Shown here: positions 1 to 8,445 of the stretch, one piece after another | Layout of the letters: the number at the start of each line of letters is the position of its first letter | How positions within the stretch are numbered: position 1 is the first letter of the stretch | DNA from: Vibrio orientalis CIP 102891 = ATCC 33934 | GTDB taxonomy: Bacteria; Pseudomonadota; Gammaproteobacteria; Enterobacterales; Vibrionaceae | Direction: 5' to 3' | Length of the DNA stretch: 64,000 nt | NCBI RefSeq assembly: GCF_000176235.1 | Contig: NZ_ACZV01000005.1 | Coordinates: 868,001-932,000, forward strand | Translations under genes and position numbers: made by a program | Notes under the pieces: model-generated | What the model was told of the DNA's origin: nothing | The model's input: the letters and a program-made list of their open reading frames with translations, nothing else | Database searches by the model: none

Positions 1-2
1 CT

Positions 3-113
3 GAAGCCTCGCAAAATGCTAACCATAAAGCCGGTATGGCATCAAATTCCGCTCAAGAATTGGCCAATAAAGCGGAATCACTTAAACAGATGGTCAATCA
101 ATTTAAAGTTTAA
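3..113 (+). CDS. Methyl-accepting chemotaxis protein, C-terminal end (partial)
   Basis: The window opens inside a plus-strand reading frame whose last 36 residues end in MVNQFKV and a TAA stop at 111-113. The pattern (EASQNA near the start, then alanine/serine-rich helix, then LANKAESLKQMVNQF) is typical of the extreme C-terminus of methyl-accepting chemotaxis proteins, where the signalling coiled coil returns to the membrane side. Such proteins sense chemicals and control CheA at the pole. Only the tail is visible, so the ligand domain and specificity cannot be judged. Identification rests on a short but characteristic segment. Confidence 0.7.
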   Translation, partial: EASQNANHKAGMASNSAQELANKAESLKQMVNQFKV

Positions 114-118
114 GGGAG

Positions 119-140
119 GGCTGGTTAATCACCAGCCTTT
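119..140 (+). terminator. Hairpin after the chemotaxis gene
   Basis: A 7-bp perfect stem GGCTGGT/ACCAGCC with a 5-base loop starts 6 bases after the stop codon and is followed by only three T residues. It fits a weak intrinsic terminator lying between two convergent genes. The short T-run lowers confidence. Confidence 0.5.
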
Positions 141-145
141 GCATC

Positions 146-1273
146 TCAAACCTTAGAGTTTCTGATTGAAACCCAAGCCAACGTTGTCCAGCAGAGTGCT
201 TGTAACCACAGCAAGCTATACTGGCCTGCAATGCTTGGCCACTCACCACCCATTTGATTTAATCTTAAGAAACCTTGAATAGCAGGTGTACTCGGAAATA
301 GCTGTGATAGCCAAACAATTGGTGTTGGTATCGCTTCAATAGGCCAAATAAAGCCAGCACTAAAGATAAGTGGCATAGAGCTTATTAATACGACTAGGGT
401 GACTAATTCTCTTCTGGGTGTAATGTTCCCAAGCCAAACCCCAATTGCGCTAGAGGCAATTAAAAATGGCAGAAGTAAGGTAAGTAGGTCTCCCATTTTG
501 GCAAGTTGGCTGACGCCGTGAAAAGTAAAGCTAGCACCAAAATAGTAGCAGCTCAGCAAGTAGTAAATGGCAACCAGGATACCTGTTCTAACAGTCAGGA
601 GTTTGAGTGGTGCAACTTGATTCCAATATCCATTGCCATGTTTTTGCGTTCCCCCAACTAAGCCTGCTGCCATTGCAAGCGTCTGCTGTAAAATCAATAC
701 AAATACCGCTGGCACAACATAATCGACGTAACCCATACGAGGGTTAAACGTTGGCTTTAAGTTGAGCTTCGTTGCTGCGTATTGTTCACTGGCTAAGGAT
801 AAGGGCTGACCGTCGAGTACCAATTTAGCAACCGTTGTCTGAGCCGCTAATGTACCGCCAGCTTGCGCTAAGCCTTCAACGATTGTGCCGTAAACCAAAA
901 AGTATGACGCATCGCCTGCATACGCGAGAGTTGGGCTTTTACCAAGCATCAGATCTTTATAGAAGTGCTCGGGTATGACCAAAATACCGCTGACTTCTCC
1001 GGACAGAAACGCTTGGCGAGCTTCTTCCACACTGTAATCACGTTGAACTACTTTAACTTGCGGAGTCGCGTCAACCATTCGTTCTAGCTTAAAGCTGGTT
1101 TGGCTTTTGTCCAGATTGACGACACTGATTTCTTGTTCCCTTGGAGTCTGGTGACTGTATGGGAGCGGGTAGAGAAATGAGTAAAACAACACGCCACCAA
1201 AAACCGTTAATGCCACGACAGGGTTGGTGATGATGGCTTTAAGTTCCGACTTAATCAGTTCCATTATGGTCAT
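146..1273 (-). CDS. ABC-2 type transporter permease (second of a tandem pair)
   Basis: A 375-residue inner-membrane protein with one N-terminal membrane segment (about residues 17-36), a large extracytoplasmic domain (about 40-180), then roughly five C-terminal membrane segments. This is the ABC2_membrane_3 layout seen in YhhJ/YbhR-type drug or macromolecule exporters. It starts inside the end of the upstream permease gene by a 4-base ATGA overlap, so the two are translationally coupled and probably form a heterodimer. It is the last gene of an operon that also encodes a membrane fusion protein and a TolC-like channel. No ATP-binding motifs are present in it. The substrate is unknown. Confidence 0.8.
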   Translation of the reverse strand: MTIMELIKSELKAIITNPVVALTVFGGVLFYSFLYPLPYSHQTPREQEISVVNLDKSQTSFKLERMVDATPQVKVVQRDYSVEEARQAFLSGEVSGILVIPEHFYKDLMLGKSPTLAYAGDASYFLVYGTIVEGLAQAGGTLAAQTTVAKLVLDGQPLSLASEQYAATKLNLKPTFNPRMGYVDYVVPAVFVLILQQTLAMAAGLVGGTQKHGNGYWNQVAPLKLLTVRTGILVAIYYLLSCYYFGASFTFHGVSQLAKMGDLLTLLLPFLIASSAIGVWLGNITPRRELVTLVVLISSMPLIFSAGFIWPIEAIPTPIVWLSQLFPSTPAIQGFLRLNQMGGEWPSIAGQYSLLWLQALCWTTLAWVSIRNSKV

Positions 1274-2412
1274 CTTATCACCTCATTCGTTAGATGCTTT
1301 TTGATCAGTGCAAATGTCATAAGCATGGGTAATAGGTAGCCGAACATAGGCAGTAGGTGATGAAGAGACGTTGCCCACGCCTGCCCATAGCTCACTTGAC
1401 TCACTTGAACTTCGATATAGTGACTGATCGGCAGTAGGCTACGCCACATCTGCGCAAGACTACTCATATCTGTCACGGGGAAGGTGATGCCCATAAAAGC
1501 AAAGCTTGGAGCAGTAAATGCACCCGCGAAACTCATCGCGCGAGCGGCATCAAGGGTCAAAAAGAAAAACATGCCGCCCATCACCATACAAGCCGCAATA
1601 GTCACTGATTGCGCAATCACTAGCGTTAAGAAGCTGCCGTTCATTGGCCATTTAAAGCCTAAATAGAACCAACATAAAAACCCAAAACCTTGCAGCGCAA
1701 ATACCCAATAGTAGGGAGCGAGTGTTGATAGCAGGCTTCGTATTGGTTGGCTTTCCAACCAAGGTGCTAGTCGACGGTCTCTTAAATTGGCCGCCAAGAT
1801 AAGAATCGTGGTCACGACAATCACTATCTGCCACAGAGCCGGAATGATTGCTGACACCAGAAATTGAGCATAGTTGGAGTTTTTATTGAACAAAGGGGTA
1901 ATTTGTGTGCGTACTGGAACAGCATTACCCATTGCAGAAAGTAGAGTAGAGTTACCGGCCGCAAGACCCTTCATAGTGCTTAACTCTGCATTGAAAGTGC
2001 CTTGCGCTTGTAGAAACGCCGAGTTTAACAACTTACCAATTAGGATCATTTGACTGTTGTAGAAAACACTCACCTGAGGCGTTAGTTGTTTATAGATCTC
2101 TTGATCAAACTGGTGAGGAATAACCGCATAAGCATAGATATCCCCTTTGATAAGCGCTTGTTTAGCTTGATGCACGCTAGTGAATGCCTTGGTAACCTGC
2201 ATAGCAGGCGTTGCATCGTAATAGCGCACTAATTTGTGCGAAAGAGTACTGGACGAAAGATCAACGACACCAACGGGCAATTCGCGAGCGATACCTTGAG
2301 AGAATATTGCCCATATCATTACTGCTAGCAGCAGAGGAATCCAAGTTAAGCTGGACAGTAGCCACTTATCGCGGCGAACGATATCCAATTGAGATACTGG
2401 GTTGTTATGCAT
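1270..2412 (-). CDS. ABC-2 type transporter permease (first of a tandem pair)
   Basis: A 380-residue inner-membrane protein with the same plan as its downstream neighbour: N-terminal membrane helix (about residues 20-40), periplasmic domain containing a VVDLSSSTLS-type strand also seen as VVNLDKSQTS in the partner, and a C-terminal five- to six-helix bundle. The shared layout suggests an old duplication giving two half-permeases. It follows the HlyD-type gene by 14 bases. Usually such permeases are driven by a separate ATPase (as in the YbhFSR and YhiI/RbbA/YhhJ systems), but no ATPase gene is visible in this operon. Export of a hydrophobic or toxic compound is likely by family; the substrate cannot be read from the sequence. 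Confidence 0.8.
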   Translation of the reverse strand: MHNNPVSQLDIVRRDKWLLSSLTWIPLLLAVMIWAIFSQGIARELPVGVVDLSSSTLSHKLVRYYDATPAMQVTKAFTSVHQAKQALIKGDIYAYAVIPHQFDQEIYKQLTPQVSVFYNSQMILIGKLLNSAFLQAQGTFNAELSTMKGLAAGNSTLLSAMGNAVPVRTQITPLFNKNSNYAQFLVSAIIPALWQIVIVVTTILILAANLRDRRLAPWLESQPIRSLLSTLAPYYWVFALQGFGFLCWFYLGFKWPMNGSFLTLVIAQSVTIAACMVMGGMFFFLTLDAARAMSFAGAFTAPSFAFMGITFPVTDMSSLAQMWRSLLPISHYIEVQVSQVSYGQAWATSLHHLLPMFGYLLPMLMTFALIKKHLTNEVIR

Positions 2413-2426
2413 AGTTGCTGATACGC

Positions 2427-3404
2427 TTAGTTAATTTCAACAGCGAGACTCATACCCATTCGCAGACCGCTTTGTGGCTCAGTAGGGCGAGCTTCCACTT
2501 CGAATGTTCTCAGGTCAAAACCTTGCGAGGCATCGGTTGAACGCCATGTAGCAAAATCACCCATTACCGCGACATGGCTCACCTTAAACTCGATGGTCTT
2601 GCCTAAAGCTGGAAGATAAGCTTCGAATGTTTGGCCTTTTTCGAAAAACTTAAGTTGGTCTTCACGTACATTGAGCATTGCCCACGAGTCTTGAGTGTCT
2701 ATGACTGTCACGACAGGGAAGCCTTGCGGTGCCAATTCGCCGCTTTGTAGCAGAACCTGAGAAACCTCACCGTTAAACCAACTTTTAATCGTGGTGTCTT
2801 GGGCATACGCTTCTACTTCCGCTACCGCACCTGCCGCCATGCGCGCTTTCTCAGAGGCAGCAAGCTTAGTTTCGCTACGAGCGCCTTCTTCAGCCATTTT
2901 ATACATTTGAAAAGCCGCGCTTTCGGTATATTTAGCAGCGTCCCATTGAGTTTTCGCTTCATCGCGTTTTTGTTCTGCGATCACGCCTTCGTTATAGAGG
3001 TTATTGACGCGAAGGTAGGTTTTCTCCATTAGCTGAGCGGCGGCTTTGGCTTTTAACCATTGATCTTTAGCGGCTTGAATTTGTTGACTACGCGCCCCTT
3101 TGTTGGCTTCCATCGCTAAGGCATCTGCAGCCTTTTCGCCTGCTTTAGCTTGCTCTAGCTTTGCTTCAATCTCTGGGCTGTGAAGGGTAAAGATTAAGTC
3201 GCCTTGCTTGATCATCTCACCTTTACGAACCAGTACTTGGTCAATACGCCCCGGTACTTTGGAAGAAATGCTGTATTGCTGAGATTCGATTTGGCCTTGC
3301 AAGCGAATCGGTTGTGGCTGATAGGCTTGGTAAAAGCTGTAGCCGACCCAAGAAACGACACCAAATGCAGCGGCAGTCAGTAAAAGTGTTTTTGCATTTT
3401 TCAT
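2427..3404 (-). CDS. HlyD/AcrA-family membrane fusion protein
   Basis: A 325-residue periplasmic adaptor anchored by one N-terminal helix (about residues 8-26). It has the first half-lipoyl motif (GRIDQVLVRKGEMIKQGDLIF), a long alanine/glutamate/lysine-rich coiled-coil hairpin (about 80-205), a second lipoyl half, and a beta-barrel region near the C-terminus. This is the YhiI/YbhG type of adaptor that links an inner-membrane pump to a TolC-like channel. It has a good ribosome site (AAGGATCCAAG before ATG) and lies 9 bases after the TolC-like gene. It should bridge the two downstream permeases and the upstream channel. Confidence 0.88.
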   Translation of the reverse strand: MKNAKTLLLTAAAFGVVSWVGYSFYQAYQPQPIRLQGQIESQQYSISSKVPGRIDQVLVRKGEMIKQGDLIFTLHSPEIEAKLEQAKAGEKAADALAMEANKGARSQQIQAAKDQWLKAKAAAQLMEKTYLRVNNLYNEGVIAEQKRDEAKTQWDAAKYTESAAFQMYKMAEEGARSETKLAASEKARMAAGAVAEVEAYAQDTTIKSWFNGEVSQVLLQSGELAPQGFPVVTVIDTQDSWAMLNVREDQLKFFEKGQTFEAYLPALGKTIEFKVSHVAVMGDFATWRSTDASQGFDLRTFEVEARPTEPQSGLRMGMSLAVEIN

Positions 3405-3413
3405 CTTGGATCC

Positions 3414-4814
3414 TTATAAACTCGAAACGTTGATTGCGTTGTGTTGATACTGGCTAAATGAACTCATCTCACTGGAGAGCGCTAGCAGTTTAGAAAGTGA
3501 GATTAGGTAATTAAAACTTGCCGCGGCCTTTTGTGTTTGTACGCTTGCCACATAGAGTTGTGCATCGACCACATCCGTCGATGTCGATAAGCCTTGAGTG
3601 AAGGCTTTCTCTCTCAGTTTTAGGTTTTCTTGCGCCAGTTCTATACTCGACTCAAGCCCCAAGACTTCTTCTTGAGCTTGTTGAGCTTCTAGGTAGGTTT
3701 TCTGCACTAATACGGATAAGTCTTGTTTGGCTTGGGCTTTTAAATAACGAACTTGAGAAACGGCACTGTGAGCGGCTTTAACTTGTTCGCTGCGCCCGCT
3801 ATTCTCAATCAGCGGGATATTCACGCCTACGCCAACCAGCCAGTCTGGTTTCATTTGGCTGGCAAGGGAGTCGTCTTCATGTAGGCTGTAGTCACCGTAA
3901 AGGTAAACTTCAGGGTAGTATTTGCCTTTCTCTGCATCAATTAGACTGCTTGCTTGTTTCTCTTTCGAATCGAGAAGTGACAGTCCCGGGTAAGTAGCAA
4001 GAGTACGGTCAATGAACAGGCTTTGCTCTGGTAAGTTTTGGTTAATGAAAAGAGTATCTGCAGGTTCAACTGTGCTGGCTTGATTGAGGATCTGGGTTAG
4101 AGCTGATTGTGCAATTTCTAAGCTTTTTTGTGCTTTCTTACGTTCGATGGTCGCTTTATCTAATGCGGATTCTGCCTGAAGACGTTCCACGCGGGCAATT
4201 TGACCTTGTTGTTCTAACTTCACTGCATTGTTTCTGTGCTTGGTTAGCCCTTCTTCGACTAACTCGCGCGTCTGCACGACTTCCTTTGCTAGCAACACAG
4301 AAAAGTAATATTTGCTTAAGTCCTCAAAGCGCGCTTGGGTCTCCATTGCAAGCTCACTTTGCGCTTGCTCTTTTTTGCCTTCAGCAGCGGATTGCGCAGC
4401 GTTGATGCGTCCACCAGTGAAAATTGGCCAAATAGCGCGAATGGAAGAGGTAAAAATGTCGCGCTCAGATATCGTCGAAGTAATCCCGCCAATTTGGGCA
4501 AGAATTGGATTTAGCACGGGACCAAGGTTTGGCAAAGATTGTCCCGTACTTTCAAACAGTTGTTTGCCTGATACAGTGACATCGGTATCAAGGCGGGTAT
4601 AGTTGGCGCCAATAGAGACAGAAGGGAGATTAAGGTTGTCGGTGGCGCTTTCAAGGTGTTGATAGCGTTCGACATTAGAACGTTGCGCCGCGAGTGAGTT
4701 GTTTTCTTGCTGCAAAACCTGCCAAGCTTGGTCAAAGCTAATCGGTGCAGAATATGCAAAAGGAGAGGCGAGACTAACACAACCTATCAATAGCGCAATT
4801 GGACGCAATGACAT
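3414..4814 (-). CDS. TolC-family outer-membrane efflux protein
   Basis: A 466-residue protein with a Sec signal peptide (MSLRPIALLIGCVSLASPFAYSA, cleavage likely after residue 23) followed by two OEP repeats made of long helices and short outer-membrane strands. It supplies the outer-membrane duct for the export system encoded downstream. It is the first gene of the operon. Its ATG is preceded by AGGGA at good spacing and by a promoter-like region with a palindrome at 4842-4857. It differs from the other TolC-like protein in this window (55574-56878), which belongs to the adhesin locus. Confidence 0.87.
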   Translation of the reverse strand: MSLRPIALLIGCVSLASPFAYSAPISFDQAWQVLQQENNSLAAQRSNVERYQHLESATDNLNLPSVSIGANYTRLDTDVTVSGKQLFESTGQSLPNLGPVLNPILAQIGGITSTISERDIFTSSIRAIWPIFTGGRINAAQSAAEGKKEQAQSELAMETQARFEDLSKYYFSVLLAKEVVQTRELVEEGLTKHRNNAVKLEQQGQIARVERLQAESALDKATIERKKAQKSLEIAQSALTQILNQASTVEPADTLFINQNLPEQSLFIDRTLATYPGLSLLDSKEKQASSLIDAEKGKYYPEVYLYGDYSLHEDDSLASQMKPDWLVGVGVNIPLIENSGRSEQVKAAHSAVSQVRYLKAQAKQDLSVLVQKTYLEAQQAQEEVLGLESSIELAQENLKLREKAFTQGLSTSTDVVDAQLYVASVQTQKAAASFNYLISLSKLLALSSEMSSFSQYQHNAINVSSL

Positions 4815-4841
4815 ACTAATGTTCCCTAACTGTTAAAAAAA

Positions 4842-4857
4842 TAGAGTTTATACTCTA
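4842..4857 (-). promoter_or_regulatory. Palindromic operator candidate in the efflux operon promoter
   Basis: TAGAGT-TTAT-ACTCTA is a perfect 6-bp inverted repeat with a 4-base spacer, 28 bases upstream of the TolC-like start. Read on the minus strand it contains TATAAA, which could serve as the -10 element; TTGTGA about 15 bases upstream could be the -35. A repressor bound here would block the promoter. No regulator gene is adjacent, so the binding protein is unknown; TetR- or MarR-type regulators often use sites of this form. Confidence 0.4.
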
Positions 4858-4898
4858 ACTGCATTTTTCACAATACGCTTAGGTTTATGTTAGGGGAA

Positions 4899-4921
4899 TA
4901 AAAAAGGGGCCGTTAGGCCCC
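4899..4921 (-). terminator. Intrinsic terminator of the tct operon
   Basis: On the minus strand, GGGGCC-TAAC-GGCCCC is followed by a T-rich run (TTTTTTATT). It lies 22 bases after the tctA stop codon and ends the tctCBA transcript. Confidence 0.85.
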
Positions 4922-4942
4922 AAATACATAGGAATGTAAATA

Positions 4943-6469
4943 CTATTGCTCGACCTTAGCCGGGGTCGGCTTTAGCTTTTGGAACAGCTTTACAAAGATT
5001 GGGCTAAACAGCACCAAAACAGCCAAAATGGTAAATGTCATAGTAATAGGTCGTTCCCATAGGAAGCTCAGTTCACCATCACTAATCATAAGTGCACGGC
5101 GAAGGTTCTCTTCCATCAAACCACCAAGGATAAATCCAAGCAATAGTGGTGCGAGCGGGAAGTTCGCCAATCTCAGAGCAATTGCCGCCATCGCAATCAA
5201 CAGCATGATGAACACATCCATGGTATTGAAAGAAACTAGGTACACGCCAGTGATCGAGAAGAACAAAATCATTGGTAGTAGTACCGTGCGTGGTACCGCT
5301 AGTAGCTTAGAGATGTATGGGATCAATGGTAGGTTCAAGATAACCAGTACGATGTTACCAAAGTACATAGAAATAATAACCGACCAGAAGACGTCAGGGT
5401 GCTCAACAAATAGGCGAGGACCAGGTTGAATACCGTAAGCGATAAGTGCGCCAAGCATAATTGCCGTTGTACCAGAGCCCGGGATACCAAGCGTTAATAG
5501 AGGTACGAATGAACCACTAGAGGCTGCATTGTTCGCCGATTCAGGTGCCACTAGACCACGGATACTACCTTTACCAAACTCTTCCTTTTTCTCTTTAGGT
5601 GCAAGGTTGCGTTCCATACCGTAGCTTAAGAATGCTGCGATAGTTGCACCTGCGCCCGGTAGCACGCCAGTGAAGAAACCAAGAATAGAAGAGCGGATAG
5701 AAACAGGCGCCACCTCTTTAATCTCTTCTTTGGTGACTTTCATACTACCGATATTACTCATCTTGCTTTGCTCATCAGAGCGAGTATCTTGCTCAGGCTT
5801 AAGAATACCCATCAAGGTTTCGCCCAGCGCGAAGGTCGCCATCGCAAGAAGAAGGAAGCTAAAGCCATCCATCAGATCAGTCAGTCCGAAAGTGAAACGT
5901 TCAACGCCAACGCCTTTATCGATACCAACGGTAGAGAGCATAAGACCCAGAATGGTCATCATCCAAGCTTTAATGACCTGACCAGGACCTGCGAATGCAG
6001 CGACTGCAGATAAACCAAGAAGCATCAGAGCGAAGTAGTCCGATGATTGGAAACTCAGCGATACGTTTGCCAGAGCAGGAGCGGCAATGAGCAGCATGAT
6101 TGCTGACAATGTACCACCAGTAAATGAAGAGTAAGCCGCTAGAGCCAATGCTTTACCCGCTTGGCCTTTTTGAGCCATCGGGTAGCCATCAAACGCGGTT
6201 ACAACGGTAGAAGAACAGCCAGGCGCGTTAATTAAGATTGAAGAGGTTGAACCACCAAATACGGCGCCATAGTAAACACCCGCCATAAGGATCAGACCAG
6301 AAGAAGGGTCTAAGCCATAGGTGATTGGGATCATGAGTGCGATGGCAGAAATAGGGCCTAGACCCGGCAACATACCAATGAATGTACCTACGAAACAACC
6401 AACCACCACCATCATGATGTTCATTGGCATTACCGCAGTAGATAGGCCTTGTAAGATTCCGTCTAACAT
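4943..6469 (-). CDS. tctA: Tripartite tricarboxylate transporter, large permease TctA
   Basis: A 508-residue inner-membrane protein with about 11-12 hydrophobic segments and the conserved TctA glycine/proline signatures: GTFIGMLPGLGPISAIALMIP near the N-terminus and GFFTGVLPGAGATIAAFLSYG in the middle, showing the two-fold repeat of the family. It carries the transport path for di- or tricarboxylates, driven by the ion gradient, and works with TctB and the periplasmic TctC. Length matches the family (about 500). It is the last gene of the operon, 18 bases after tctB. The true substrate (citrate, other tricarboxylate or aromatic acid) is not evident. Confidence 0.92.
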   Translation of the reverse strand: MLDGILQGLSTAVMPMNIMMVVVGCFVGTFIGMLPGLGPISAIALMIPITYGLDPSSGLILMAGVYYGAVFGGSTSSILINAPGCSSTVVTAFDGYPMAQKGQAGKALALAAYSSFTGGTLSAIMLLIAAPALANVSLSFQSSDYFALMLLGLSAVAAFAGPGQVIKAWMMTILGLMLSTVGIDKGVGVERFTFGLTDLMDGFSFLLLAMATFALGETLMGILKPEQDTRSDEQSKMSNIGSMKVTKEEIKEVAPVSIRSSILGFFTGVLPGAGATIAAFLSYGMERNLAPKEKKEEFGKGSIRGLVAPESANNAASSGSFVPLLTLGIPGSGTTAIMLGALIAYGIQPGPRLFVEHPDVFWSVIISMYFGNIVLVILNLPLIPYISKLLAVPRTVLLPMILFFSITGVYLVSFNTMDVFIMLLIAMAAIALRLANFPLAPLLLGFILGGLMEENLRRALMISDGELSFLWERPITMTFTILAVLVLFSPIFVKLFQKLKPTPAKVEQ

Positions 6470-6487
6470 AATGTCATTTCCCTTAAA

Positions 6488-7006
6488 TTACGACCAAATG
6501 GTGAAAATAACACCAGGCTCTAGGTAGATATCCAGGCCTTGGGTAAGAAGAAGATAAAAAGCGATCACAAACGGAAAAGAGGCGCCAAGCAGCACGCTTT
6601 TACGTCGTTCACCGAGTAGGTAGAAACCGGCTAATAGGAATAAACTGGTTGCAATCACAAAGCCTACATAGGTAAGTCCTACGCCATATAGAGCCATTAG
6701 TGCCAAGAAACCAATCAGAAGTTTCCAGTTAAACTCAACAACCGCACCACTTTTTACATCAGGTTGGCCAGTCACAAGTAAAAGTAAGGAAAGTCCAATC
6801 CCAATGAACGTCAGCAACGTAGGCAGAGTTCTTGCCGTAAAGGGTTCGTATTCGTCTCCGGGAAACAGTGGGATCTGAGTTGTCTGATAGCCGTAGCATA
6901 AGCAGACAAGTAGAAAAATCATCGCGCCAACACGATCGCGGCTGAGGAGGTTTTCTTTTGAGAAAAAGTTCCCGTTATTGAAAGAGTTCGTTGGCAAATC
7001 CGACAT
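6488..7006 (-). CDS. tctB: Tripartite tricarboxylate transporter, small subunit TctB
   Basis: A small membrane protein (172 residues from the chosen start) with four hydrophobic segments (LLSRDRVGAMIFLLVCLCYG, LLTFIGIGLSLLLLV, the ALMALYGVGLTYVGFVIATSLFLLAGFYLL region, and FVIAFYLLLTQGL), as in TctB. I chose the ATG at 7006 (MSDLPTN) because GGAG lies 7 bases upstream; an ATG 12 bases earlier and a start at 7066 lack a ribosome site and would overlap the T-tract of the upstream stem-loop. TctB is needed with TctA for uptake. Expression is probably below that of tctC because of the structure at 7033-7190. Confidence 0.85.
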   Translation of the reverse strand: MSDLPTNSFNNGNFFSKENLLSRDRVGAMIFLLVCLCYGYQTTQIPLFPGDEYEPFTARTLPTLLTFIGIGLSLLLLVTGQPDVKSGAVVEFNWKLLIGFLALMALYGVGLTYVGFVIATSLFLLAGFYLLGERRKSVLLGASFPFVIAFYLLLTQGLDIYLEPGVIFTIWS

Positions 7007-7032
7007 ATCCAACTCCATGTGACAGGTATAAA

Positions 7033-7190
7033 AAGAAAAAAGCCGTACATGAGGGTTAATGAGCATGGTTCACTAACAAATAAGCCACTTGCTGCTAGTC
7101 AAAGGCTTAACTGTCTATAAATAAACAGAGGAGATTGTGTAGTTAGCTCATGTACGGCGAAAGGGGTATAAGGGCGGTGCAAGTCGCCCT
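7033..7190 (-). terminator. Intercistronic structure between tctC and tctB (likely partial terminator)
   Basis: Read on the minus strand, tctC is followed by a hairpin with arms AAGGGCG/CGCCCTT (7170-7190). Next come two perfect 12-base arms GCCGTACATGAG and CTCATGTACGGC (7147-7158 and 7042-7053) that enclose 93 bases, and directly after the second arm a T-rich run (TTTTTTCTTTTT). The second pair plus T-run has the form of a rho-independent terminator with a large loop. A leaky terminator here would give high TctC and lower TctBA, which suits a binding-protein transporter. It could also release a 3'-UTR small RNA. Confidence 0.55.
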
Positions 7191-7209
7191 TAAACTTCTT
7201 TACAGGAAA

Positions 7210-8181
7210 TTACTTCAAGAAACCAAGCTCGCGCATTAGGTCGCCCATTTGCTTCTCTTGATCTTCAAGGAAAGCGTAGAAGTCTTTGTCCGCCTTGTAG
7301 TTGTCGATCCAACCATTGCGGTCACGAACAACTTGCCACTCGTCAGTGTTGTACATCTTAGTTAGGGCAGAGTTCCACTCGTCAATCTTCTCTTGGCTTG
7401 CACCCGGAGCGGCGAAGAAACCACGCCAGTTAGCGAAGACAGTTTCGTTACCGTATTCAGTTAGAGTTGGGATTTCAGGCGCTGCATCTAGGCGCTTAGG
7501 AGCGGTTACCGCAAGGATCTTAACTTGACCCGATTTCGACATTTCTAGAACTTCACCTAGACCTGTTGAAAGTAGCTGTGTTTCACCTGAAAGGAGTGCA
7601 GCCATTGCTTTACCGCCTGCATCATACGCAATGTAACGTACTTTCTTAGCGTCGAAGCCTTCACCTTTGAATGCTGCAGCAACCACTAGGTGATCCATGC
7701 TGCCGCGCGCTGAGCCACCAGCAATTTTCACTTTACGCGGGTTAGATTCGAATTCTTTTACTACGTCTTCCCAAGTGTCGTATTTAGAGTCAACAGAAGT
7801 AACAATTGCACCGTAGTCAGCAATCGTTGCTGCTACTGGAGTCAGGTCGCGGAATGATTGAGGGAAAATACCCGTTAGTGAGCGAACAACGATAGGAGTT
7901 GAGTTCACCATCAGTGTATCTTCTTGGCGTTTTGCTGTTTCGATTAGGTGTGCGATTGCTTTACCGCCACCGCCACCAGAAAGGTTTTGGAAAGAGACAT
8001 TTTCAACGATATCAGATTTAACTAATACGTCACCAGTACCACGAGCCGTCATGTCCCAGCCACCGCCAGCGCCACCAGGGATTAGAAAGTGGATTTTCTC
8101 TACATCAGCGGCCATTGCGCTAAATGAAAATGAAGCTGCGATGATCGAAGCTGCCAGTGTTGGTTTTAGTACCTTAAACAT
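7210..8181 (-). CDS. tctC: Tripartite tricarboxylate transporter, periplasmic binding protein TctC
   Basis: A 323-residue secreted binding protein with a clear signal peptide ending AMA-ADVEK (cleavage about residue 24). It has the Bug/TctC signatures IHFLIPGGAGGGWDMTARG and later LVKSDIV, VNSTPIVVRSL. It captures a carboxylate in the periplasm and delivers it to TctAB. It is the first gene of the operon. The upstream 5' leader has an inverted repeat (8204-8227). No two-component tctDE regulator genes lie in the window. Confidence 0.92.
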   Translation of the reverse strand: MFKVLKPTLAASIIAASFSFSAMAADVEKIHFLIPGGAGGGWDMTARGTGDVLVKSDIVENVSFQNLSGGGGGKAIAHLIETAKRQEDTLMVNSTPIVVRSLTGIFPQSFRDLTPVAATIADYGAIVTSVDSKYDTWEDVVKEFESNPRKVKIAGGSARGSMDHLVVAAAFKGEGFDAKKVRYIAYDAGGKAMAALLSGETQLLSTGLGEVLEMSKSGQVKILAVTAPKRLDAAPEIPTLTEYGNETVFANWRGFFAAPGASQEKIDEWNSALTKMYNTDEWQVVRDRNGWIDNYKADKDFYAFLEDQEKQMGDLMRELGFLK

Positions 8182-8203
8182 GATTCACGTTCCTTATGTA
8201 TGT

Positions 8204-8227
8204 GTACATTCTTCATTGAAAATGTAC
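8204..8227 (-). promoter_or_regulatory. Inverted repeat in the tctC leader
   Basis: GTACATT and AATGTAC (7 bp each) flank a 10-base spacer, 23 bases upstream of the tctC start. It may be an operator or a leader hairpin. The remaining intergenic sequence to 8392 shows no ORF, and I could not place a convincing promoter. Confidence 0.3.
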
Positions 8228-8392
8228 TTATCATTATGAATTTACTACCAGCAAGGGAGGGAAGCTTGTTGATAGATGTGATTAAGGTTAAGAGCTTGTT
8301 ACATTCCTGTCTCTAATGCGTTGATAAAAACAATATTGAGCATTTTGGTGGTTTTGTTCATAAAGTTCACGCGGTGGGAAATAGAACAAATC

Positions 8393-8424
8393 AAAATAAA
8401 AAGCCGCCCAGAATAGAGCGGCTT
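8393..8424 (-). terminator. Intrinsic terminator of the M28 peptidase gene
   Basis: On the minus strand AAGCCGC...GCGGCTT folds into a stem and is followed by TTTATTTT. It starts 22 bases after the peptidase stop codon. Confidence 0.85.
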
Positions 8425-8445
8425 GGATACTAGGGTTTAACTTAG

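Noticed and set aside
7007..7066. Longer N-terminus for TctB starting at 7066
   Set aside because: No ribosome site, overlap with the stem arm and T-tract; GGAG precedes the ATG at 7006.
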